The position numbers and the translations under genes were made by a program. This document shows positions 15,487 through 23,719 of a stretch of DNA of 24,576 nt, one piece after another; positions within the stretch are counted from its first letter, which is position 1, and every line of letters begins with the position of its first letter. The stretch lies in the NCBI GenBank assembly GCA_023458215.1, contig JAEXAJ010000085.1, forward strand, positions 1-24,576, written 5' to 3'. The notes below the pieces were generated by a model, which was not told where the DNA came from, did no database searches, and saw only the letters and a list, made by a program, of their open reading frames with translations. The DNA comes from Bacteroidota bacterium (GTDB lineage Bacteria > Bacteroidota > Bacteroidia > Bacteroidales > Bacteroidaceae).

Positions 15487-16488
15487 CTATTTGCTTAAAG
15501 GTTGGCTAGGTGTACTACTGCCGGGCTTTGCTATATTTTCGCGCATAGAAGTATCGGCTTCGATATTCTTCATGCGATAATAATCCATGATGCCTAGATT
15601 GCCGCTACGGAATGCTTCTGCCATGGCTTTAGGAACTTCGGCTTCGGCTTCTATAACCTTGGCACGGGCTTCTTGTGCTTTAGCTTTCATTTCTTGTTCA
15701 CTGGCTACGGCCATTGCACGACGTTCCTCTGCTTTAGCCTGAGCAATGTTCTTGTCGGCATTTGCCTGGTCTATTTGCAGGGCGGCACCGATGTTTTTAC
15801 CTATGTCGATATCAGCGATATCAATGGACAAGATTTCGAATGCAGTACCCGCATCCAAACCTTTACGGAGTACTAACTTAGAGATGGAATCCGGATTTTC
15901 CAATACTGTCTTGTGGCTTTCGGACGAACCGATAGACGAAACGATACCTTCGCCTACACGGGCAAGGATTGTATCTTCACCTGCACCACCCACTAACTGG
16001 CGGATATTGGCACGTACCGTAACACGGGCTTTGGCTATCAGCTGGATACCATCTTTGGCCACTGCAGTTACCGGCGGTGTATCGATAACTTTGGGATTTA
16101 CTGACATTTGCACGGCTTCGAATACGTCACGACCGGCAAGGTCGATAGCGGTTGCCATTTGGAAAGGAAGTTCGATATTGGCTTTAGAAGCCGATACCAA
16201 GGCATGCACTACTCTTTCAACGTGTCCTCCGGCAAGATAATGCGCCTCTAACTCGTCGCGGGTAATTGTTTTTAAACCGGCTTTGTGAGCCTCGATCATG
16301 GCAGGAACAAGGACATAAGGCGGTACGTTACGAATACGCATCAGAAATAGCTGCACCAGCGAAATATTAACTCCCGAAACCTTGGCGGACAACCAAAGGA
16401 AAAATGGTACATAATGGAAAAATAGAACCAAAAAGATAATGCCTCCCACTACAAGGAAAGCCGTCAAATACAAAGTACTCGGATCCAT
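15487..16488 (-). CDS. floA: Flotillin-like protein FloA
   Basis: A membrane scaffold protein of the SPFH family that organises functional membrane microdomains. The 333 residues begin with a hydrophobic hairpin or membrane segment at about 5-32. The FloA core follows, including [20 protein letters not shown] and [20 protein letters not shown], then an SPFH domain and a long Ala/Glu/Lys-rich coiled coil (about 235-295, [18 protein letters not shown]). The C-terminus is Ser/Pro-rich. It starts 24 bases after the NfeD-like gene, its conserved partner in many bacteria. Length and sequence match the family throughout. Confidence 0.95.
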   Translation of the reverse strand: MDPSTLYLTAFLVVGGIIFLVLFFHYVPFFLWLSAKVSGVNISLVQLFLMRIRNVPPYVLVPAMIEAHKAGLKTITRDELEAHYLAGGHVERVVHALVSASKANIELPFQMATAIDLAGRDVFEAVQMSVNPKVIDTPPVTAVAKDGIQLIAKARVTVRANIRQLVGGAGEDTILARVGEGIVSSIGSSESHKTVLENPDSISKLVLRKGLDAGTAFEILSIDIADIDIGKNIGAALQIDQANADKNIAQAKAEERRAMAVASEQEMKAKAQEARAKVIEAEAEVPKAMAEAFRSGNLGIMDYYRMKNIEADTSMRENIAKPGSSTPSQPLSK

Positions 16489-16512
16489 AAATTGTCAAGT
16501 ATTAAGTGAATA

Positions 16513-16983
16513 TTAGTTTTTTATTTTTTCAACCAGAAGCACACCATCTGTAATACGGCTTACTATGATGGGAGTCTTTTCATTCAGAAAACCATCCATA
16601 GATTTTACTTCAACAATGCTTCCATTAATTTCAGCATAACCGATCAGTGCCAGCCGGGTAGTGGTAATACCGATATCGCCCACTTTTACTTTTTCTTCGG
16701 CACTGCGATCTACCTTGGAAGTAATATCTTTTTTCAAAGCCAGTTTATCCAGTGTCTTGGAACGCATAAACCAAACTAACGAACCTGTGCAGGTTATAGC
16801 AGATACGGCAAGTGTGATGAAGCCTTCCAATGTTCCCATATAAGCAAAAGCATAGTAGTTGGCAAAGATGATACAGCCTCCTGCCAAAAAACCGGCAACA
16901 CTGATCCCCGGAATTACAAATAATTCCACTAAAAACAGAATAACTGCTGCGATAATCAGTATCGTAATAATAAGTATATCCAT
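16513..16983 (-). CDS. NfeD-family membrane protein
   Basis: The 156 residues include two to three hydrophobic segments (about 2-24, 28-48 and 54-74) and then a cytoplasmic OB-fold domain (about 80-155; KVGDIGITTTRLALIGYAEI, GSIVEVKS). This is the short NfeD type without the ClpP-like protease domain. NfeD proteins pair with flotillins and stomatins, and here it sits between the TPR protein (8-base gap) and floA (24-base gap). It probably assists FloA assembly or microdomain function in the inner membrane. The family call is firm and the mechanism is unknown. Confidence 0.9.
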   Translation of the reverse strand: MDILIITILIIAAVILFLVELFVIPGISVAGFLAGGCIIFANYYAFAYMGTLEGFITLAVSAITCTGSLVWFMRSKTLDKLALKKDITSKVDRSAEEKVKVGDIGITTTRLALIGYAEINGSIVEVKSMDGFLNEKTPIIVSRITDGVLLVEKIKN

Positions 16984-16991
16984 GGCCTGTC

Positions 16992-18422
16992 CTATTTGAT
17001 GGTTTGTTTTTCTGAATTACGAATTTGTATAGCTGTATCCTTCATTTGTGCAGATACTTGCTGTATGTTTTTCTCTAAATCGAGAATGGCTGCCGACATT
17101 TTTCTTTTTTCATCTGCATTGGCACGTGAATACCATGTGCGCATATCTTCCAATTTTGCAGATTGCTGTTTATAGCTTTTTTCTAATTGGCTGTATTTGC
17201 CGAATAAAGCTTTGGCTTGCGGGGAGCGGAAATCGCTTAGCTGGTAGTACGTCGTATGATCGTCTATGATAAATTCAAAATCGTAGTTCTTGACGGCCTG
17301 CTGCTTTTCATTTCCTATGTTTTTAAGTCTTTCTTTAGCTGCATTTACAGCACCGGCATCCTTCCAGGTGTCTTTTATTGAATGTATTTCTGCTAATTGT
17401 ACTAGTTTTTTGGGTTCCATACTTTCATAATTATAGACTTGTTTGGAAGTATTGGGAATAAAAACATAGACGCAGACTTTATCGTCCGGTTGAAATCTGT
17501 CGGATGCAAACCAACCCAGGTTATTGAACTCGTCGATAACATACATATAATCGTTATAAGGTGAATTAAACGGCATGCCGACGTTATCCGGTGTCAGGTA
17601 TGAATCGGTATTTGTGTTATAACGAGTGACGAAAATATCATATCCGCCTATTGAAGACGGACCATCTGCTGCATAATAGATGGTTACACCATCTGTAAGT
17701 ACAAATGGGTAGTTGGCATTGATTGCTTCGTTGATACTTCCGGGCAGCAGACTACCGTTGCTCCAATTATCCAGCAATTTGTTGCGTGAAAGTATGCTAA
17801 GAGTTCCGTCCGGTTGCTGTTCGCTATAGTATACTTTATTGCCTAATTCTGTTTCATAAACTGTACCCCCTTTTTTGTCGGAGTCTTTGAAATAAGCATT
17901 ATAAATGAATAGCTTGCCCGACTCAGGACTTATTTTATATGCATCCAAAAAGTTCTTTTTGTCAACAACGAAGCTGTCAATGAAACAAACTTCTTCTACA
18001 CCTTTCAACATGCGTAAGTTGGCTTTGGTCTTGTCTAATAATTTTTCCGCTTCTTCGGTCGGACGTTTTCTTCGGCTAAGATCCGAGATATATTCTTCAT
18101 AATTTTGGATGGCTTCATCGAAACGGTATAAGTCGTTATAGTTTTGTGCTAAGTAGAGTTGACCACTTGGAATACGCTTTTTTACGGCAGTTTCTAAATA
18201 TTTCAGAGCTTCGGCAGGCTCACCTGTATTGAGGCAACATACTCCGTACCAAAGGTTATAATTGCCGTTGGCAGGTTGTGAACTGACGAATTTCTTAAAA
18301 ATGGGTTTAGCTTTTTCATATTGCCCTTTCTCATAAAACTCTTTAGCCTCTGCCAGGGTTTGTGCAGAGATTGTGATACTTAAAAGGCTCAATAGGAGAA
18401 AGAAGATATATTTTTTTTTCAT
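16992..18422 (-). CDS. Exported TPR and PD40-like repeat protein
   Basis: A 476-residue protein with an N-terminal signal peptide (cleavage about residue 20, ITISAQ). TPR-like helices follow at about 22-130 (EAKEFYEKGQYEKAKPIFKK). The middle section (about 160-330) contains PD40/beta-propeller-like turns such as SSIGGYDIFVT and WFASDRF. The C-terminus (about 400-470) is a predicted coiled coil. The arrangement resembles Bacteroidetes TPR-PD40-OmpA proteins, but the OmpA peptidoglycan-binding domain is absent. It leads a tight operon with the NfeD gene and floA, so it may be the periplasmic component of that membrane module. This role is inference. Confidence 0.8.
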   Translation of the reverse strand: MKKKYIFFLLLSLLSITISAQTLAEAKEFYEKGQYEKAKPIFKKFVSSQPANGNYNLWYGVCCLNTGEPAEALKYLETAVKKRIPSGQLYLAQNYNDLYRFDEAIQNYEEYISDLSRRKRPTEEAEKLLDKTKANLRMLKGVEEVCFIDSFVVDKKNFLDAYKISPESGKLFIYNAYFKDSDKKGGTVYETELGNKVYYSEQQPDGTLSILSRNKLLDNWSNGSLLPGSINEAINANYPFVLTDGVTIYYAADGPSSIGGYDIFVTRYNTNTDSYLTPDNVGMPFNSPYNDYMYVIDEFNNLGWFASDRFQPDDKVCVYVFIPNTSKQVYNYESMEPKKLVQLAEIHSIKDTWKDAGAVNAAKERLKNIGNEKQQAVKNYDFEFIIDDHTTYYQLSDFRSPQAKALFGKYSQLEKSYKQQSAKLEDMRTWYSRANADEKRKMSAAILDLEKNIQQVSAQMKDTAIQIRNSEKQTIK

Positions 18423-18452
18423 ATTTGCTTTGTTTACTTATCATTAGGAGTT

Positions 18453-18460
18453 CAAAAATA
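18453..18460 (-). promoter_or_regulatory. -7 box for the TPR-nfeD-floA operon
   Basis: The reverse complement reads TATTTTTG, matching TAnnTTTG, 30 bases before the TPR gene ATG. Confidence 0.45.
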
Positions 18461-18533
18461 CAAATTAATCGGGAATAAAGCAGAATTCCATAATTCTATT
18501 ATGTTAATTCTTCTTTAAATGCTTCTTTTCTCT

Positions 18534-18541
18534 TACTTTTG
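18534..18541 (+). promoter_or_regulatory. -7 box for ttcA
   Basis: Reads TACTTTTG, matching TAnnTTTG, with a leader of about 55 bases to the ATG at 18602. Confidence 0.5.
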
Positions 18542-18601
18542 CAGCCGATTCTCGCAATAAGCGGGGAACTGGAATAGAAGAGTGAAAATTAACTGTTTTA
18601 T

Positions 18602-19363
18602 ATGGCACAATTTACCAAAGAAGAGAAGATGATGCGCCGCATAGAGAAGCGGTTTAGCAAAGGTGTAGTGGAATACGGATTGATTGAAGACGGAGATAAA
18701 ATTCTGATAGGTCTTTCCGGTGGTAAAGACTCTTTGGCTTTGGTGGAGCTGCTGGCTAAGCGTGCACGTGTTTTTAAGCCTAAGTTTTCGGTAGTAGCTG
18801 TACATGTGGTGATGAAAAATATTCCTTATCAGAGCGATGTGCAGTATCTAAAGGAATATGTGGAGTCGTTTGGGGTGTCTTTTGTTCTTTATGAAACAGA
18901 ATTCGATGCTAGTACCGATTCTCGTAAATCCCCTTGTTTCCTTTGTTCGTGGAATCGCCGAAAGGCTTTGTTCACGGTAGCTAAGGAATACGGATGCAAC
19001 AAAATTGCATTAGGACATCATATGGATGATATATTGGAGACATTGTTGATGAATATTACCTATCAAGGTGCATTCAGCTCTATGCCGCCACGCCTGGTTA
19101 TGAATAAATTCGATATGGTGATTATCCGTCCGATGTGCCTGATTCATGAATCCGATTTGATAGAAATGGCGCAAGTGAGGGGTTACCGTAAGCAGGTGAA
19201 AAACTGCCCTTTTGAGTCGCAATCGAGTCGCAGTACAATGAAAGGCATTTTGAAACAATTGGAAGCAATGAACCCGGAAGCGCGTTATAGCTTATGGGGT
19301 AGCATGACGAACGTACAAGAAGAATTGCTGCCGGTTAAGTTGAAAATAGAAAATAAGGAATAG
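18602..19363 (+). CDS. ttcA: TtcA-like tRNA 2-thiocytidine synthetase
   Basis: An ATP-dependent PP-loop enzyme that thiolates cytidine 32 in certain tRNAs. The 253 residues carry the PP-loop SGGKDS at 39-44, a CxxC pair at Cys112 and Cys115 (SPCFLCSW) and a third Cys202 in KNCPFES. These match the three ligands of the TtcA [4Fe-4S] cluster. The HHMDDILETLLMN segment (139-151) is typical. It is shorter than E. coli TtcA (about 311) at the C-terminus. It has its own -7 box and is followed 33 bases later by the DUF486 gene. A closely related TtuA-like role cannot be excluded. Confidence 0.88.
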   Translation: MAQFTKEEKMMRRIEKRFSKGVVEYGLIEDGDKILIGLSGGKDSLALVELLAKRARVFKPKFSVVAVHVVMKNIPYQSDVQYLKEYVESFGVSFVLYETEFDASTDSRKSPCFLCSWNRRKALFTVAKEYGCNKIALGHHMDDILETLLMNITYQGAFSSMPPRLVMNKFDMVIIRPMCLIHESDLIEMAQVRGYRKQVKNCPFESQSSRSTMKGILKQLEAMNPEARYSLWGSMTNVQEELLPVKLKIENKE

Positions 19364-19396
19364 AAAAAATAGTACCTAACTGATTATCATTTATAG

Positions 19397-19768
19397 ATGA
19401 AAGCGTTTTATACCATTTTATTATTGATCGTATCCAATATCTTTATGACATTTGCATGGTATGGTCATTTGAAGATGAAACAAGAATATTCTTGGTTTGC
19501 ATCACTTCCGTTAATAGGCGTTATTACTTTTAGTTGGATCATTGCCTTTTTCGAATATTCATGTCAAGTACCAGCCAACCGTATAGGCTTTATGGGAAAC
19601 GGCGGTCCTTTCTCACTAATGCAACTCAAGGTTATCCAAGAGGCTATCACCTTAATCATCTTCACTGTATTTACAACTGTACTATTCAAAGGCGAAACAT
19701 TGCATTGGAATCACTTTGCCGCTTTTATCTGCTTGGTACTTGCAGTGTACTTTGTATTCTATAAATAG
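19397..19768 (+). CDS. DMT-type small membrane protein (DUF486)
   Basis: A 123-residue inner-membrane protein with four hydrophobic segments (about 3-20, 36-54, 78-96 and 104-122). The conserved loop reads EYSCQVPANRIGFMGNGG and fits the DUF486 family, distant relatives of small drug/metabolite transporters. Transport function has not been established for this family as far as I know. It starts 33 bases after ttcA and is likely co-transcribed. Its stop codon is 5 bases before a long inverted repeat. Confidence 0.82.
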   Translation: MKAFYTILLLIVSNIFMTFAWYGHLKMKQEYSWFASLPLIGVITFSWIIAFFEYSCQVPANRIGFMGNGGPFSLMQLKVIQEAITLIIFTVFTTVLFKGETLHWNHFAAFICLVLAVYFVFYK

Positions 19769-19772
19769 GAAA

Positions 19773-19867
19773 ATAAATGAAGAATGGAGAATGAAGAATG
19801 AAGAATTACCATGCGGCATAAACGTGCAATAAAATTCTTCATTCTTCATTCTCCATTCTTCATTTAT
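19773..19867. repeat. 35-bp perfect inverted repeat made of heptamers
   Basis: The left arm 19773-19807 is an exact reverse complement of 19833-19867, with a 25-base spacer. The left arm is built from tandem heptamers: ATGAAGA, ATGGAGA, ATGAAGA, ATGAAGA (19777-19804). It separates convergent genes, starting 5 bases after the DUF486 stop. The right arm contains the last Lys codon and stop codon of apbE. It could act as a bidirectional terminator or be a copy of a dispersed repeat. Confidence 0.75.
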
Positions 19868-20885
19868 CTACGTATTTCTCCATCCCCTTGGTTAAAAAGG
19901 TTTGGAGTTTTCCATTTTCATCACTATAGATGAAGCAGGCATCGATATCGGGGTGGGCATTTGCAAATTTTTCGGCTTCTTCCAGTCCCATGACCATGAA
20001 GGCGGTGGCGTATGCATCGGCGCTCATGCAGTCACGGGCAATGACGGTGGCGGAAAGGATATTATGTTGCACGGGGTAACCGGTACGGGGGTCGATGGTA
20101 TGCGCATATTTTTTTCCATCTTTGTAGTAATAGTTTCGGTAGTTGCCCGAAGTAGCCATACCAATATTGCTGATGTTCAATACAGTTTGTATTTCCTGGT
20201 TTACAGATAAAGAGTCATCAACAGGCTTGTTTATTCCGATTCGCCAAAGTCCCTTCTTCGGATTCTCTCCACGAACTACTATTTCTCCACCGATGTCTAC
20301 CATGAAGTTACGAATTCCTTTTTGTTCTAATAGCTGAGCTATGACATCTACGGCGTATCCTTTGGCTATGGCGCTGCAAGAGAGCATAATACGTGGATCT
20401 TGCTTCAGAATCTTTCCTTCTGCGGATAACTTGACTTTGGTATAACCGGTGATTTCTTGCAAACTGTCGATCATGGCCGAGTCGGGGAAAGTGCCTTTTT
20501 TGAAACCAAAGCCCCAAGCATTTGCCAAAGGGGCAACGGTAATGTCGAAAGCTCCGTCGGTTTCTTTTGATATCTCCATGCTCCGTCGGAACACATTGAT
20601 AAAGAAGGTGTCGGGTACAAAATCTTCGTTATGGTTTACACGGGTTATGGTAGCCGTATCGTTGAAAGGAGATAGCGAACCGTCAAAGCGCTTGAGTGCG
20701 GCTTCTATTTCCTCTTTTAGATTGTCATCATATTGATAAGTAACCTTATAGACTGTTCCGAATATCAGACCATTGTCTATTTGAAAAGGAATCGTCCGGT
20801 TGTGGCGGGCAAGTATCCAAATTGTACCCAGCACTAATAAGGCAATCCATAAAAAATTCCGTTGTATTTTCTTATCCATAATCAA
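19860..20885 (-). CDS. apbE: ApbE, FAD:protein FMN transferase
   Basis: This enzyme attaches FMN from FAD to a Thr or Ser of membrane proteins such as Rnf or Nqr subunits. The 341 residues begin with a single hydrophobic anchor or signal (about 9-25). Family motifs follow: DGAFDITVAPLANAWGFG (about 111-128), SAIAKGYAVD (171-180), MVDIGGEIV, HTIDPRTGYPV (262-272) and DAYATAF (290-296), where the family's metal-binding Asp lies. A second ATG lies two codons in. It starts 17 bases after mntP. Its stop codon lies inside a 35-bp inverted repeat. No flavoprotein target is in the window. Confidence 0.94.
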   Translation of the reverse strand: MIMDKKIQRNFLWIALLVLGTIWILARHNRTIPFQIDNGLIFGTVYKVTYQYDDNLKEEIEAALKRFDGSLSPFNDTATITRVNHNEDFVPDTFFINVFRRSMEISKETDGAFDITVAPLANAWGFGFKKGTFPDSAMIDSLQEITGYTKVKLSAEGKILKQDPRIMLSCSAIAKGYAVDVIAQLLEQKGIRNFMVDIGGEIVVRGENPKKGLWRIGINKPVDDSLSVNQEIQTVLNISNIGMATSGNYRNYYYKDGKKYAHTIDPRTGYPVQHNILSATVIARDCMSADAYATAFMVMGLEEAEKFANAHPDIDACFIYSDENGKLQTFLTKGMEKYVDK

Positions 20886-20902
20886 AGTGTTTAGATAGAA
20901 TG

Positions 20903-21484
20903 TTAGCTGAAAAATAAATGTTCAATCAGAATCTTGAGCCCGATAATGATGAGAATGATACCTCCCCAAAGCTCTGCCCGCAATTTGCGTGCAATGCCGC
21001 AGCCGAACCGGATGCCGAATATCAGGCCTATCATAGACAGAACAAACGATACAAATCCTATAATACAGATAGGAGGCAGGATTGCCGAACAATCATTAAT
21101 TCCTAAGAATGCAAACGAAACGCCTACTGCCAAGGCGTCGATACTGGTTGCTACCGACAAAGCCAGTACCACTTTCAGGCTCGTGGGATCGTATTCTTGT
21201 TTGCAATCTTCGTCTTTGAAAGATTCCAGTACCATGCGTCCGCCAAGAAAAAGAAGAATGCCAAAAGCGATCCAGTGGTCTATGCTTTCTATCAGATGGC
21301 TGAAAAAACTGGCGCCTATCCATCCCAGTAAAGGCATAAGAGCCTGAAAAAAACCGAAGCCAAGTGCCATCACTAGCATAGGTCGTAGTTGTACGCGTTT
21401 CAAGATGATTCCGCTGGCTATAGAAACGGCGAAACAATCCATCGCGAGTCCTAAAGCCAACAGCCAAATTTCAAATCCTGTCAT
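20903..21484 (-). CDS. mntP: MntP, putative manganese efflux pump
   Basis: A 193-residue inner-membrane protein with about six hydrophobic segments. Both diagnostic acidic motifs are present, Asp16 in LAMDCFAVS and Asp116 in ATSIDALAVG, within two related halves. This matches the MntP (formerly DUF204) family that exports Mn(II). It lies 4 bases after the DUF6048 gene stop and 17 before apbE. No yybP-ykoY manganese riboswitch is seen upstream, as expected for an internal operon gene. Confidence 0.92.
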   Translation of the reverse strand: MTGFEIWLLALGLAMDCFAVSIASGIILKRVQLRPMLVMALGFGFFQALMPLLGWIGASFFSHLIESIDHWIAFGILLFLGGRMVLESFKDEDCKQEYDPTSLKVVLALSVATSIDALAVGVSFAFLGINDCSAILPPICIIGFVSFVLSMIGLIFGIRFGCGIARKLRAELWGGIILIIIGLKILIEHLFFS

Positions 21485-21488
21485 TGTT

Positions 21489-22265
21489 TCAGAAGGGTAG
21501 TTTATAGGTTATTGTATAAGTAATTCCCGTCGTATTCGAACCATATTTGCCAAATCCGGGTACGTACCACGGATCACCATATGAGTCGGTCGATCCTGAC
21601 AATTTGAACTTAAATCGTAATGCCCACCCCATATATAGCTCTTTCCATACATGAGCACGGATACCTACGCAGAATTCCGCCCATTGCATAGAGCCTTTCA
21701 TTCCGTTATGATTATAGGGTAAACTTCCTCCCCAGATTCCGTCTTCCAAATTCGGATTCCCTACAACTCCTCCATAGATAGGGTCGTCAATCGCAAGAGC
21801 ATCCACATCATATTTGAAGCTGGTAACGCCATAGCGCAGACCTACAAGTAGCATGTGACCGTGTTTTTTCTTATAAAGTGCGTTGTAATCCATTCCTAAC
21901 CGGAAGTAGGGGGCACCACTTTTATAATGTATTCCTTTGTCGTTCCAGGTGTCTGTCTTTCCGTAGCCGATTTCTGCTATTGGAAAGAAGCGGTTTTTGA
22001 GATTTACATCCACAGCAATCTCGGTACTTAAGAAATCTCCTCCAAGCACTTTGCTTCCGATACCCCATAAGTCCACACCAAGTGAAACGCCGTTGTAAAG
22101 CGGAAAATTCACGTCTTCTGTTGCCTTTTTCTTCTCGGCAGCTTGAGGGCGGTTACTTCTCCCCTGGGGAGGGGTAGAGGTATTGCGCGTCTGAGCCTGC
22201 AAAGGAAAAGACATCAGTAGGCAAAGTGCCAGACTAATAGAATAGTTTAAGATTTTCCCTTCCAT
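21489..22265 (-). CDS. Outer-membrane-type beta-rich protein, DUF6048-like
   Basis: A 258-residue exported protein. The signal peptide ends around residue 25 (FPLQAQ), followed by a Pro/Arg/Lys-rich linker (about 26-50). The rest alternates aromatic and polar residues in beta strands and ends ITYTITYKLPF with a C-terminal Phe, as in outer-membrane barrels. I recall this as the DUF6048 family of Bacteroidales, with moderate certainty about the number. Its ATG at 22265 overlaps the end of the DUF6452-like gene by 32 bases, so the two are probably translationally coupled and may function together. The function is unknown. Confidence 0.78.
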   Translation of the reverse strand: MEGKILNYSISLALCLLMSFPLQAQTRNTSTPPQGRSNRPQAAEKKKATEDVNFPLYNGVSLGVDLWGIGSKVLGGDFLSTEIAVDVNLKNRFFPIAEIGYGKTDTWNDKGIHYKSGAPYFRLGMDYNALYKKKHGHMLLVGLRYGVTSFKYDVDALAIDDPIYGGVVGNPNLEDGIWGGSLPYNHNGMKGSMQWAEFCVGIRAHVWKELYMGWALRFKFKLSGSTDSYGDPWYVPGFGKYGSNTTGITYTITYKLPF

Positions 22266-22719
22266 AGATACCGGCTTCTTTGTTTAATATATAGATGGAA
22301 TCGAGGTCGCGGCGGGTATATCGGATGCTTGTGATAGCTTGCTTCATCTGATAGCCGCAATCCATTGATAGAAAATAAGGTGTATTGGTATGCCAGATAA
22401 CTACCGTATCTCTCTTGGTCCGGGTATAATGAAATACCAGTTTGGTAGAATCTACAGTATATCTTAAAGGCAATGAGAGGTCATGCACCTTTTTCTGGTT
22501 GTTGATGATAATGGAATCCGTTCCCCAAGCAGTCACCGTTAGCGAATCGAGTGTATCGTTCTTTTGGATATTGGTTGCGGGGTCTATTGTGTAAACGTAA
22601 CATTGCACCATGGCACGTGCAGCCATAGAGCAATCTGCCTCTTCCGAACAGGAAATCACGATGCTGATAATGGGGCAAAGGATAGCACCGAATATAATAA
22701 GTCTGACTAAGCTTTTCAT
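22234..22719 (-). CDS. Lipoprotein, DUF6452-like
   Basis: A 161-residue predicted lipoprotein. The hydrophobic signal region ends SIVISC, a lipobox with Cys at about residue 24. The rest is beta-rich with a run of short strands (TVTAWGTDSIIIN, LPLRYTVDSTKLVFHYT). It fits the DUF6452 family, which usually accompanies the DUF6048 protein in Bacteroides; I am moderately sure of the number. It starts 2 bases after the glycosyltransferase stop and overlaps the following gene by 32 bases. The pair looks like a lipoprotein and an outer-membrane protein. The role is unknown. Confidence 0.75.
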   Translation of the reverse strand: MKSLVRLIIFGAILCPIISIVISCSEEADCSMAARAMVQCYVYTIDPATNIQKNDTLDSLTVTAWGTDSIIINNQKKVHDLSLPLRYTVDSTKLVFHYTRTKRDTVVIWHTNTPYFLSMDCGYQMKQAITSIRYTRRDLDSIYILNKEAGIYGRENLKLFY

Positions 22720-22721
22720 TG

Positions 22722-23675
22722 TTAAATCGTTTTCTCTATTTGATACTTGTTTCGTTCAGGGGCAGTACGCGAAATCAACTCTCCGAGGAATCCCGCTACA
22801 AACAGTTGCGTACCGATAATCATGGATGTTAGCGAGAGGAAGAAATAGGGTGAATCAGTCACGAGGCGGTAGGGCATGCCGTGGTGCATATTGTACAACT
22901 TGGTAGCTCCTACCATTATCACGGCAATAAAACCTAGCACGAACATTAATGAACCCAGTAAGCCGAAGAAATGCATCGGTTTGATACCGAATTTGGAGAG
23001 GAACCACAAAGATATCAGATCCAAATAACCATTCACAAAACGGTTAAGTCCGAATTTGGTTGTTCCGTATTTACGGGCTTGGTGCTGCACGATCTTTTCG
23101 CCGATTCTTTTGAAACCTGCATTTTTAGCGAGGTAAGGGATATAGCGATGCATTTCACCGTAAACCTCTATGTTTTTGATAACATCTCTACGGTATGCCT
23201 TCAGCCCGCAATTAAAATCATGCAAATTCTTAATACCGGAAACCTTGCGGGCGGTTGCATTGAAAAGCTTGGTGGGCAAGGTCTTGGATAGCGGGTCATA
23301 ACGTTTTTGCTTCCAGCCGGAAACCAGGTCATAACCTTCTTGGGTTATCATGCGATATAGTTCCGGTATTTCGTCGGGGCTATCTTGCAGGTCGGCATCC
23401 ATAGTAATAACAACATCGCCTTGAGCTTGCTCGAAACCACAAAACAGTGCCGGTGATTTGCCATAATTACGGCGGAATTTAATGCCTCTTACTGCATCCG
23501 GTGCCTGTTTTTGCAGTTGCTCAATCACTTGCCAGGAGCGGTCTGTACTTCCGTCGTTCACAAAAATCACTTCGTAGGAGAATCCGTTAGCTTTCATTAT
23601 CCGTTCAATCCATGCGAACAGTTCGGGAAGAGATTCTTCTTCATTATATAACGGTATAACAACTGAGATATCCAT
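22722..23675 (-). CDS. GT2 family glycosyltransferase (polyprenyl-phosphate type)
   Basis: A membrane-attached glycosyltransferase that probably moves a sugar from a nucleotide donor to a polyprenyl phosphate. The 317 residues start ISVVIPLYNEEESLPEL. The nucleotide-binding FVNDGSTD follows at about 38-45 and the metal-binding DADLQD at 93-98, typical of the DPM1/GtrB-like clade. Two C-terminal transmembrane segments lie at about 235-257 and 276-301. The gene starts 44 bases after the DUF4199 gene and ends 2 bases before the DUF6452-like gene. The acceptor and sugar cannot be named from sequence. Confidence 0.92.
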   Translation of the reverse strand: MDISVVIPLYNEEESLPELFAWIERIMKANGFSYEVIFVNDGSTDRSWQVIEQLQKQAPDAVRGIKFRRNYGKSPALFCGFEQAQGDVVITMDADLQDSPDEIPELYRMITQEGYDLVSGWKQKRYDPLSKTLPTKLFNATARKVSGIKNLHDFNCGLKAYRRDVIKNIEVYGEMHRYIPYLAKNAGFKRIGEKIVQHQARKYGTTKFGLNRFVNGYLDLISLWFLSKFGIKPMHFFGLLGSLMFVLGFIAVIMVGATKLYNMHHGMPYRLVTDSPYFFLSLTSMIIGTQLFVAGFLGELISRTAPERNKYQIEKTI

Positions 23676-23719
23676 TGATTTACGATTTAACTGTTTATGA
23701 TTTATGTTACTTGGTTGCT

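Noticed and set aside
15746..16240. 164-residue plus-strand open frame opposite floA
   Set aside because: Antisense to a well-conserved gene; its Ser/Thr/Ala-rich composition reflects the coiled-coil codons of floA.
19773..19867. Heptamer repeats considered as a CRISPR-like array
   Set aside because: The units are 7 bases, directly tandem with no spacers, and arranged as one inverted pair; no cas genes are present.
20934..21467. Open frames on both strands overlapping mntP
   Set aside because: Low-complexity shadows of a membrane protein gene with clear MntP motifs.
21485..22300. Manganese riboswitch (yybP-ykoY) upstream of mntP
   Set aside because: mntP starts 4 bases after the preceding coding gene, leaving no room for a leader RNA, and no such structure was recognised.
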